Below, one piece after another: positions 55,309 through 64,000 of a stretch of 64,000 nt of DNA. Positions within the stretch are counted from its first letter, which is position 1; the number at the start of each line of letters is the position of its first letter. The notes beneath the pieces are model-generated. The model saw only the letters and a list, made by a program, of their open reading frames with translations. It searched no databases and was not told the origin of the DNA. This DNA is from Arion vulgaris (lineage: Eukaryota > Mollusca > Gastropoda > Stylommatophora > Arionidae): positions 41,143,779 through 41,207,778 of the forward strand of contig CM036754.1 of the NCBI GenBank assembly GCA_020796225.1, in the 5' to 3' direction. The position numbers and the translations under genes are program-made.

Positions 55309-57241
55309 ATGGAGACATCACAAACTAATTATACATACTGCAGTAACATGGAAAATCCGTTTGGAGTTTTCAGTATGCCTCGTCCAGACAGCCTTTACGA
55401 AAATGAATCCAATAGGTCTAGTTACGTGTCTTCCAGTACTAGCACACCAGAACAAGAATTCATATTGTTTCCTGGTCTGCATGCTAACTCTAGTGTAACC
55501 ACAATGGCGCTTGCGTGTGTATATGATCAATCGTCGCAAGCTATTTCATCCAAGTATACTTCTAAAGGTCGTACTGATTCAGCATTTTCCAGAGAGCGTC
55601 ATGATGGTGTAGGAGCAATATTGAAAAGGCCTCTTCAATCTGTACGCCCCAAGACACTAGAATACACTCCTGCAAATCTGACAAATGTTACTGTTGTTCC
55701 GTCCAGACGTGCAGTTCTTTCATCTTTGTTAATGAAAGACTTCCACTCCACTCCGCTTTATCCCAGCACTGGCTTATCCCTACATGCCGACAAGGATGCT
55801 CAATTGCAATCTCTTTGTACTAATACCTCCACCTCAGTCGCACCTTACGATGGGTACACATCAAAGGAGACCTCAATGGATCCTTACAACAGTTACACAT
55901 CAAAGGAGACCTCAATGGATCCTTACAACGGGCACACATCAAAGGAGACCTCAGTCGATCTTTACAACGGGCACACATCAAAAGGTGTGCTACGTTCCAC
56001 TCCAGTGGCTTCTGTTTCAGGGCAAAGTGCACACAGAAGAAACCATCCTACTCAGCAACAAACAGGCAACGAGTCCCTTTTAAAAACACCAGATGGCTTT
56101 ACAGCTGATATTTTTAACATCAGCAATAATCCAATACGTACTGGCATCAACTATCATAGCCATATAAGTAGCATTGATAGTGCTTCTGAACTTCTCACGG
56201 GTCCAGTCATTCACGTTATTGATAGCGACCCTTCCACACCGGACAATGACGTAATATTAATGGACTCTCATATGTTTAACGACAGCCGAGCATTTTTATA
56301 CAATAATGGCCGCCAGTTGCCAACAGACTCTGCTACAGAAGCATTGATACGTGCAAACTTGAAACAATTAATAAAAATAGACGCTAGTTCAGTTTCCAAC
56401 GAAGTAGAAGATGATCGTGATAAAATATCCACAAACACAAAGATACCTTTAGATTTAGTATACGCTCATGGTGATGCTCATGAAGAGAGCGGGCAGAAAC
56501 AGGTTGCTGACTTCACACAAGAGAATGCCCAGGCTGGCCTGCGACCAGACAATGTCGGGACTGTTTTTACATCAGACAGCGGACGGACTATCCCTGCACC
56601 AGAAAGTGTACAGACTATCCTTGCATCAGAAAATGTCCGGGCAGCTTTGGCACCACATACCACACAGACTGTAATCCAAGCGAGAAAGAGAAAGAACATA
56701 GAAAGCTGTTTTAGCTTTACTTCAGAATACATCAAGCATAGGAAACATTCTTTGGAGTTCACCTTTGACATGAAAGATGCCGCTGAAAGAGCAGCTAAAA
56801 CAGAATGTGTTGGGAGTGATGTAAAACAGCAGGTTGATGATCTTACTAACAAACTGATCACACCTTCTTTGGTGGTTTCCAACGATATCAACAGTAGTTC
56901 TAACTCAGACTGTATCATTATCAACAGCGATGGCAGCCATGATCGATGCGGGGACTATATCGGTAGTTCTTACAGAAGTGCATCTCGGTACGTAGCAGGG
57001 AATCTCAACGATTGTGTTACAACTGAAAACCCTAGCTCTTACAGAAGTGCATTTCGGTGCCTGGCAGGGAATCTCAACGATTGTGTTACAACCGAAGACC
57101 ATAGTTTCAATTTGACACCAATCAGTTCATGTGATGCCTTAGGAGTGGATAGTTTTGTTGGGATAATACCAGATTTCAGCTTCTTCATCGCCAGTGAGAG
57201 CTCCAATATGATCACGCCTAAATCACCTCAACAACAGGAAG
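55309..57241 (+). CDS. Coding exon of an unknown nuclear-type protein (644 codons + 1 nt)
   Basis: The only long, intact, non-repetitive frame in the window. The frame is open to 57330, but AG|GTAAGA at 57240-57247 is a near-perfect splice donor, and the residues beyond it turn hydrophobic and non-matching (FRVATSGFILSYQ), so I end the exon at 57241 (phase-1 intron). The ATG at 55309 follows an in-frame stop at 55276. The protein is Ser/Thr/Asn/Asp-rich and predicted largely disordered. A 13-residue repeat (YTSKETSMDPYN type) occurs 3.5 times at about residues 180-226, short repeats (ESVQTILAS, ENVRAALAP type) at about 412-452, and a 23-residue repeat (SSYRSA..R...AGNLNDCVTTE) twice at 553-598. 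ARKRK at 458-462 is a likely nuclear localisation signal. VIHVIDSD (300-307, followed by DNDVILMDS) and CIIINSD (535-541) fit SUMO-interacting motifs. No enzymatic or DNA-binding domain is visible; domains may lie in further exons outside or undetected. Not recognised as any named family. Not obviously TE-encoded. Confidence 0.75.
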
Positions 57242-57247
57242 GTAAGA
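57242..57247 (+). promoter_or_regulatory. Splice donor of the coding exon
   Basis: gtaaga after an exon ending CAACAGGAAG. It matches the metazoan U1 consensus at every position. Confidence 0.7.
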
Positions 57248-57344
57248 TTTCAGTATTAACCACTATCATTTACTTCCGGGTTGCTACTTCCGGGTTTATC
57301 CTTAGTTACCAACTTGTTATCATTCATTAGTTACCTACATGGCG

Positions 57345-57760
57345 TCTCTGTGATGTAGAGGTTAATTGTTAATCTCTTGTTTCAGAGGTGCTCCGTTCGC
57401 TCCTTCTTCAAGCCATTTTCCAGGCATCCCTGATCTCAGTGTAGGAGAGATCGTGTTCCTAGTCCTATCAGAGACGGGCACTAAAACGTAGATTATGTGT
57501 TCAAGTTGAGCCTTAAAACAACTCTTGGCACTTCAAAATCGAAAAAGAACATGCTGAAAAGCCGCTGCCCGGACCAAAATTCATTAGAACTCCTACAAAA
57601 TATTTTCATAATTTTCTAAGATACATCGGGGACCCTCGCCGGTGATACGGTGTTCGGGCACAGCCGATGAGATCTTCTTGTGTAAGAGAGAGATCGAAGC
57701 ACACGTGGTTATTCACAAAAGTGCAATGATGACGGTCCTATCAAACAATTGATGCTCATA
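57345..57760 (+). mobile_element. SINE-3, near full-length, in the presumed intron
   Basis: 'gtctctgtgatgtagaggtt', 'cctatcagagacgggcacta', 'aaagccgctgcccggaccaa', 'atcggggaccctcgccggtg', 'gtgcaatgatgacggtccta', tail 'tcaaacaattgatg'. Confidence 0.82.
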
Positions 57761-57769
57761 GAATTATGA

Positions 57770-57935
57770 AGAGATTTCACGAATTGGTTTCCATGACACC
57801 AGCTCTAAATGCTCCCTTGTCCAGTGTGAGGTGCCCAGCGTCTGCCATAGTGATATTCAACCTGTCGATGCCATCTTGAACATCTTGGTCTTCCTCTCCT
57901 TCATCTGTCCGTATCATTCATTAAAATCAGAACTA
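57770..57935 (-). mobile_element. LINE-Y-like C-terminal fragment
   Basis: Minus strand: VQDGIDRLNITMADAGHLTL then DKGAFRAGVMET, equivalent to the WIQDATDGLNMTATEARHLA block, with a frameshift just before it. Confidence 0.68.
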
Positions 57936-58059
57936 TCTTCCCTGGAGAATCATGTTATTTTATTTGTCCATAGTACAGTATTTCATTTTTCTCTTTATGT
58001 ATATACTAGCTGATGAACCCAACTTCGCATGGATATTGGTGAAGCCGTTCCAAGAGATG

Positions 58060-58420
58060 TCATCTTCTTCTTCAGCGATTTCTGGTCATGCGCTTAATTT
58101 ACTGTGGACCAAAAAATGGGCAGTCAACTTCCGGTTTCCCCAAAGCTTAGCTTTCAGTTCGACTGGGTGTGGTCACATGTTGCTTCTCAGCTCACCCAGG
58201 AGAGGACAGTCTTGCAGGATATGCTGTGGTGTCTATTCCGCCTGCTGACACTGGCAGAGAGCTGTTTGACTTATTCGTAGTCTATATAAGTGTTTGTTGA
58301 GTCTGCAGTGTCCGGTGCGTAGTCGAAATATAATGACCTGATCTGTTCTGCTTAGGTCTTTGAGGAGTCTTTTCCATAATCATATCCAATGTTTGTCTTC
58401 CAGTCTGCTGCCGATTTTCT
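58060..58420 (-). mobile_element. rep-F, uninterrupted reference copy
   Basis: CTT run at 58069, then 'gatttctggtcatgcgctta', 'ggtttccccaaagcttagct', 'cacatgttgcttctcagctc', 'gctgacactggcagagagct', 'gcagtgtccggtgcgtagtc'. It provides the empty site for the SINE-2 insertion at 4668 and the source sequence of the 67-bp array unit. 58421-58860 is unassigned. Confidence 0.78.
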
Positions 58421-58864
58421 CTGTATAAGGGTTTTGACCTCTTGAAAAGACAGGGTCGGATAAGACGTATCAGTTTACGGTTTTTGTTTTTTTAACGAAT
58501 ATTGACCCGATTTCGAGTCAATAATCTAAATTATACAGTTTGCTCAAACCAAAGCAAACGAAAAACGCAATTTCTATAGCGTAGTTTGAAACAACAAATT
58601 AAGGGACGCAATCAATGCATATGTTGTATCTAGCAATTTGTGGATTATATCCATTTACTTCACTCGCGTGGTCGAAATATGTAGGATCAGACATCAAGAA
58701 TTTAATTTAATTTTAAATCTAACATTGATCCGATTTCGAAACTGTTTTTTTACTGATCTAAACTTTTCAAGATAAAAGTGTGCAGAAAAATGGTGAATTT
58801 CGGACGTAAACTGACGCCATCTATACCCGGACTGCACATCCAGACAATAAGAAATATATAATAG

Positions 58865-59030
58865 ATATGTATGATATTAATGATGATGGTTCTATCAATC
58901 AACCAATCAATATGTTGAAACTGGAGTAAAGCAAGGCTCTATTTGTATCTACGCTATTGTTTGGAGTGGCCATTGACTGGATGATGTGAAACTGTTGCAG
59001 GGGTGAAACTGGCATCGATTGGGTAGATAT
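58865..59030 (+). mobile_element. SINE-3 tail joined to LINE RT fragment
   Basis: 'ggttctatcaatcaaccaat' then 'atgttgaaactggagtaaag', 'actgttgcaggggtgaaact', 'ggcatcgattgggtaga'. Same join as at 45407-45520. It ends in an (AT)n run (59025-59047). Confidence 0.78.
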
Positions 59031-59059
59031 ATATATATATATATATTCTTTACATAACT

Positions 59060-59300
59060 TCAATTTTAATCTTTTGTAGAATGAACATTTTCTGTTTGCC
59101 CGCCTGCCCAGCGTGTTCGTAGCACGTTGTACGACGGATGACAAGCTCTCCGTGAGTGAGGTTTAATTCCGCGGGCTGGCAGAAAAACCACAGGTTCTCC
59201 AGATTTACGGTGTTCGTGGCACCGAACCGAAGGGTTACGATGTCCATGGCACCGAGCCGAAGAGCTAAAAGCGCAAGTGCTTCTGGATTTGGAAAAAAAA
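59060..59300 (+). mobile_element. SINE-G copy, tRNA-like
   Basis: 'gttcgtagcacgttgtacga' and 'gaggtttaattccgcgggct' suggest A and B boxes. The body contains two related blocks ('cgtggcaccgaaccgaaggg', 'catggcaccgagccgaagag'). Confidence 0.65.
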
Positions 59301-59494
59301 AATATTCTGTTTCGTTTGACACACACGACTTCCACAAGAAATTTCCATTGTTGTCGCTCTGCCGCCTTTCTTCTAATTGTTGTGTATAGAAGTTTCTAGC
59401 CTCCAGAGACTTACATAGATCTACTGACCTGCGGATGCGGTTGTTTGCGTTAATGAAAGAGTGGACAGACTTGCACCAACAGCATTGATTGCCG

Positions 59495-59770
59495 GGGAGT
59501 GGAAAATGTATGAGGGATGTTTTTCGGTCTCTTCACGACAGCTTGTTGAATGAAGACACTAAAATTGATGTTGAATCAATCAAGCGATTTAAGGAGCTTC
59601 GATTTACCTGTTAAACAAGTAGAATTGGATGCGTGAAGTGCAGGGGGAGGAGTGTATTTAACCAGTGAGCCACAAGAACCATTAGTATGCATACCTTTCG
59701 AAATCAGTTGGGGAGACTGACACCTATTGGTCTGCCCGGAGTGCAATGACGTCGGTTTAGTAACCAATAA
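59495..59770 (+). repeat. rep-H copy
   Basis: 'gaagacactaaaattgatgt', 'gtgagccacaagaaccatta', 'gggagactgacacctattgg', 'tgcaatgacgtcggtttagt'. 59771-60245 has no recognised feature. Confidence 0.78.
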
Positions 59771-60269
59771 CCAATACTGTTTCCCACGTCAGGCCACAAT
59801 CTTTCAACTCTCTTTCCACAGTTCTCCATATTTTCTTTGGACTACACATCATTCTCTTCCCATCCGCTACCTATCGAAGAGCTGCCCTAGCCAATATATC
59901 AACCAACAGACATCGCCAGTACATGCAACAAAATATCTCGGTGAACGTGGTATTACAAACACAGAATATAAGCAACCAAATAACTTGCATAATATATATA
60001 TTGCTAGTTAGATCAGAGACAGATAGCATTACAAAATGCACTGGTAGAAGCAAATGCTAATACCAGCTTGGATTTCTAGACTTCATTAATTGTGACACAT
60101 GTTACCTGTGTGTGTCTCGTATGTCACTCAACAGGTGTAGAGTATCTCTTAATGGGCTACCTGTTTCCAGTGCTCAATCTGTAATTCTTCCTCTTTTGTC
60201 GTCACACTGTTACCGGGTTGTTGCCCATTATCGTAGTTAAACCTGTATATTTCGGTTCTGTGTTCATCG

Positions 60270-60426
60270 CATTTTTTCTCCACTACTCTCTTCCTTACTC
60301 TCTCTCACTCTCTATCTCACTCACTCTCTCTTCTCTCACTCACTCTCTCTCTCTCACTCACTCTTCCTCCATCATCTCTCACTCACTCTCTCTCTCTCCA
60401 CTCTCTCCTCCTCTCTCTCTCTCTCA

Positions 60427-60457
<31 letters not shown>

Positions 60458-60680
60458 CATCTCTCTACCTCATCTCACTCACTCTCTCTCATCCTCTCTC
60501 ACTCTCTCCTCTCACCTCTCACTCTCTCTCCTCTACTCCTCACTCTCTCTCACTCTCTCTCACTACTGCTCACTTCTCTCACTATCTCACTACTCTCTCC
60601 CTCTCTCTCTCACCTCTCCCCTCCTTCCTCATCTATCCTTCACTCCTTATCTCTCTGCTCTATCTCTCCACTCTCTCCTT
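60270..60680. repeat. (CT)n-rich microsatellite
   Basis: CT with 'cactcactctctc' units. The 165-codon Ser/Leu frame here is an artefact. Confidence 0.96.
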
Positions 60681-60739
60681 CCTGGACTGTTCGAAGCTCA
60701 TTGAGAACTAGCTGATTGTGTTATGAAACCTCTCGTATT

Positions 60740-60840
60740 GTAGTAGAGCTAGGCAATGGGTGCCGTAAGAAATAAGGGTTTGTGGTTCGAATCCTTTGTT
60801 TAGTCATTTGTTGTTGTCTGGAAACCATTAATACTTGTTT
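60740..60840 (+). mobile_element. SINE-J copy
   Basis: 'ggcaatgggtgccgtaagaa', 'ataagggtttgtggttcgaa'; see 17880. Confidence 0.6.
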
Positions 60841-60984
60841 CTTCTTCTTATTGTTCACTTTTCAACTCCCAATGGAGCACATGTCTTCAACAAACTCTTC
60901 CAGCTCTTCCTCTCTTCTGCCATCCCTTCTAATTCTTTCCATCTTACGGTTGTTCTTTTCATGTTTGTTGATGATTTGTTGGCT

Positions 60985-61450
60985 TATTTCTTTCTACGGG
61001 GTGAGGTAACCAGCCCCACAACCAAGTCACCTCTTACGACATGCATGGCAGGTACACATTGCTGCATATTTTGTCCTCCCTTTCGGGCCCCGGCAGCACA
61101 CGGGCAAACCTTTACTGTAGTCACCTCTTACCTCATGCCTTGTAAGGCGCAGTGTTACAATTCTTTGCTTCCTAGCTGGTCCCGGCAACACACGGGCAGA
61201 CCTCTACTGTAGTCACCTCTTACCTCATGCCTTGTAAGGCGCAGTGTTACAATTCTTTGCTTCCCTAGCGGGTCCCGGCAACACACGGGCAGACCTCTAC
61301 CGTAGTCACCTCTTACGACATGCCTTGTAAGGCGCAGTGTTACAATTCTTTGCTTCCCTAGCGGGTCCCGGCAACACACTGGCAGACCTCTCTGTTCACT
61401 TTATGACATGCCTTGTAAGGCGAGTGTTAACTCTTTGCTTCTAGTAGTCT
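60985..61450 (-). mobile_element. SINE-4/SINE-1 heads in tandem, about 92 bp x 4.5
   Basis: After a SINE-4-type start ('ggtgaggtaaccagcccc'), the shared head ('cctcttacgacatgccttgt', 'aaggcgcagtgttacaattc', 'ctagcgggtcccggcaacac') is repeated with anchors at 61031, 61125, 61217 and 61310, degenerating after 61390. Here it is the 5' head, not the tail, that is amplified. Confidence 0.88.
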
Positions 61451-61516
61451 CAACACACGGACTTAATGCTTGTTTAAATATCTATTTATTGACCATGTTT
61501 GGAGAACTATTAGTAT

Positions 61517-61595
61517 TTATTCAATATCACTTATATGTTTCACCACTGCTTTATTAAATGTCCATGCTTTTCACACCCATACGTTGCTACTGGGA
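61517..61595 (-). mobile_element. LINE-Y fragment
   Basis: 'accactgctttattaaatgt', 'cacacccatacgttgctact' encode the reverse of PVATYGCEAWTFNKAV. Confidence 0.7.
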
Positions 61596-61609
61596 ATATG
61601 CATATTATG

Positions 61610-61990
61610 CTAACAGTGCCAAACCTGGACGTTGACATCAAACGATAGAAGAAAACTAGTTACGACAGAGATGAAGTGTTTACGCACAATGCTGGGAGTA
61701 ACAAGAAGAGACCGGTTGAGAAATGAAGACATCAGGAAAACAAAATGGGTGCAACATCAGTACTGAATTTCATCAAGAAATAACAAATTAAATGGTTCAG
61801 CTACATAAGCAGATAAGCAACAGACAATGCTCCTCAAAGAGCACTGCAACTCAGATACAGTGGATACAAAGCAAAAGGTCGTCCACGCAAAAGATGGATC
61901 CGAGATCACAGAGACGACGAGAAACACTGTTTATGAATCACACTCGAACGCCTGTTCCAGAAATCCCTTCTTACCTTGACGCTGTAATGT
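61610..61990 (+). mobile_element. LINE-X 3' end
   Basis: Remnants of CLRTMLGVTRRDRLRNEDIR, then QIKWFSYIS, ALQLRYSGYKAKGRPRKRWI and RDHRDDEKH. Compare 4310-4545 and 14907-15310. The last bases ('cgctgtaatgtaaaaca') are the first part of the 31-bp repeat unit that follows. Confidence 0.8.
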
Positions 61991-62815
61991 AAAACATGAG
62001 ATTGAATGAAAAGATTAGATGTGCTGTAATGTAAAACAAGAGATTGGAGATGTGTGCTGTAATGTAAAACAGGATTGAGATGTGTAATGTAAACAGGATT
62101 GAGATGTGTGCTGTAATGTAAAACAGGATTGGAGATGTGTGCTGTAATGTAAAACAGGATTGGAGATGTGTGCTGTAATGTAAAACAGGTTGAGATGTGT
62201 GCTGTAATGTAAAACAGGATTGGAGATGTGTGCTGTAATGTAAAACAGGATTGGAGATGTGTGCTGTAATGTAAAACAGGATTGGAGATGTGTGCTGTAA
62301 TGTAAAACAGGTTGAGATGTCAATGTAAAAACAAGGATTGGAGATGTGTGCTGTAATGTAAAACAGATTGGAGATGTGTGCTGTAATGTAAAACAGGATT
62401 GGAGATGTGTGCTGTAATGTAAAACAGGATTGGAGATGTGTGCTGTAATGTAAAACAGGATTGGAGATGTGTGCTGTAATGTAACAAATTGAGATGCTAA
62501 GAACAGATTGGAGATGTGTGCTGTAATGTAAAACAGGATTGGAGATGTGTGCTGTAATGTAAAACAGGATTGGAGATGTGTGCTGTAATGTAAAACAGGA
62601 TTGGAGATGTGTGCTGTAATGTAAAACAGGATTGGAGATGTGTGCTATGTAACAGGATTAGATTATGTAAAACAATGAGGGAGAAAACAATTGGAGATGT
62701 GTGCTGTAATGTAAAACAGGATTGGAGATGTGTGCTGTATAACAATAGATGTTTTAAACAGGAGATTGAATGTCAGATTGGTGTGCTGTAATGTAAAACA
62801 GGATTGGAGATGTGG
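61985..62815. repeat. 31-bp tandem array, about 26 copies
   Basis: Unit 'gattggagatgtgtgctgta' + 'atgtaaaacag'. Several units carry deletions. 62816-63310 holds no gene; 'caggggttttcaaactttgt' at 63180 is vaguely hAT-terminus-like. Confidence 0.95.
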
Positions 62816-63324
62816 TATTCTGATCTTCATTAGTAAACATAAATACATGAACACACACATTAATGTATTTGGTTCTATATTGGCCTACGTCATCAACCTT
62901 GAACAACGATGTTGTGTGCTACTAGATGCTAGTGACACACACACAACCACAATCTATGTCATCGCGCGTGGGACACGCAGCTTGATTTCATTATTACTCA
63001 TGTAATGTATTTTATTTATGCAGATTATTCTAAAGTTAGAATCTAGGTTGCGTTAGAAACACTTGAACAACAAAAGTGTAAACAGTTTAGTTGACGGATT
63101 CGCCTGCGCAATTACGCTTCGCATTTCTGCAACGTTGTAAACATGCATGCCAACTCTGCTAAATTGTGGTTAATCAAAACAGGGGTTTTCAAACTTTGTG
63201 GGTCCGCTACTCCGTTGATATCCTGCTACAATTGTGATAAATTAATGAAACCAGGGTTAGCCCTGCGTTCTGTTCATGAATGCATTTTTCTGTTTATCTA
63301 TTATTCTGTTTTCTGTTATGTCTA

Positions 63325-63364
63325 TCTGTCCGTTCATCTACCTATCTATCTATCTATCTATCTA

Positions 63365-63395
<31 letters not shown>

Positions 63396-63510
63396 CGTCT
63401 GTCCATCCGTCCGTCCGTCCGTGTCGTCCGTCCGTCCGTTTATCTTGTCTGTCTGTCTGTCTGTCCGTCCATCCGTCCGTCGTTTTATCTATCCATCCAT
63501 CCATCTCACA
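63325..63510. repeat. Tetranucleotide microsatellite (CTAT/CTGT/CCGT)n
   Basis: Blocks of ctat, ctgt and ccgt in succession give Ser/Leu/Pro-rich frames in all phases. 63511-63925 is unassigned. Confidence 0.96.
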
Positions 63511-63925
63511 CAACCTTCGTGCATGCATAGCTGCCAGACCTGCTTATTATCACTCTCCAAATGTCATCACCCGCCTATAGCACTGGAAGAAACGCGTAAA
63601 CAAGCAATCAGTTCTCCCCCTGCAGTACTGTAATTAATACATCCACGTGAATCGCATCAAACACTCTCGTGATCACATCAAACTATCATTCAACTCCACT
63701 GGGCAATACGTGACTAGCAGCAGAATAGAGCAGCAACAGACTAGAATAATCGAAGCGGACTAAACAAAGCAGTCATCAAATCACATGCCATGATAATCAG
63801 TGTACGGATCGAACAGTAGAAATGAGTACATACTTTTCTGAATACAGTGTTTGTTGTGATATTTTGGGGGTCACTTTGTAATTAACCTGCGGAAACGAAA
63901 TGCGGGGATTAGCAAACTTAATGAT

Positions 63926-64000
63926 GTTGTTGTAGGTGTTGGTGGTATTTTTCTTGTTACTGATGGTGGTGTTGTTTTTGGTGCTGGTGTTGTTGGTGTG
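63926..64000. repeat. (GGTGTTGTT)-type simple repeat
   Basis: G/T-only tract at the window end, cut by the window edge. Confidence 0.9.

Noticed and set aside
60218..60715. 165-codon Ser/Leu frame
   Set aside because: Low-complexity CT tract.

Overview
The window reads as a stretch of an animal nuclear genome, dominated by transposable elements and satellites. Evidence: several families of non-LTR retrotransposon fragments, tRNA-like SINEs, Merlin-type and hAT-type DNA transposon remnants, many microsatellites, one exon with a textbook splice donor, and no operon-like gene packing. A marine invertebrate, perhaps a mollusc, is my guess from the look of the SINE and LINE families; that is memory and inference and should be tested by search.

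Only one region looks like a host gene: a long uninterrupted coding exon at 55309-57241 (644 codons plus one base, then an AG|GTAAGA donor). It encodes a Ser/Thr/Asn/Asp-rich protein with a basic NLS-like patch, two candidate SUMO-interacting motifs and three internal repeat sets. I do not recognise the family. Almost every other open frame is a retroelement relic or a tandem repeat whose unit length is a multiple of three.

Layout. 1-13 kb: a 67-bp array with a SINE inserted in it, a Merlin transposase pseudogene on the minus strand (2372-3190), LINE tails, a GA-rich microsatellite, a 68-bp array, a SINE whose tail is amplified seven times, and a 78-bp array. 13-15.3 kb: an RTE-like LINE nested inside another LINE. 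15-29 kb: LINE 3' ends, nested SINEs, GGT/AGT simple repeats, an RTE endonuclease fragment, a foldback repeat. 29-34 kb: an 85-bp array with higher-order structure and two SINEs with internal amplification (5 x 68 bp and about 20 x 61 bp). 34-42 kb: tRNA-like SINEs, a GC-rich 1.25-kb element, LINE pieces, a triply nested locus at 41.1-42.1 kb. 42-48.6 kb: 15-bp and 23-bp minisatellites. 49-55 kb: a 587-bp non-autonomous hAT element with 8-bp target duplications, a 47-bp chimeric array, and a 3.3-kb 52-bp satellite. 55-57 kb: the exon. 57-64 kb: SINEs, LINE ends, a 31-bp array on a LINE tail, microsatellites.

Labels used below are local names. SINE-1, SINE-2 and SINE-4 share one 5' head but have different bodies. 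SINE-3, SINE-B, SINE-C, SINE-G and SINE-J have tRNA-like heads. LINE-R is RTE-like; LINE-X and LINE-Y are two other non-LTR families. rep-D to rep-I are dispersed repeats of unknown class. The main theme is that most tandem arrays here begin or end exactly in retroelement termini, and several monomers are made of retroelement sequence. Retroelement insertion appears to seed satellites in this genome.
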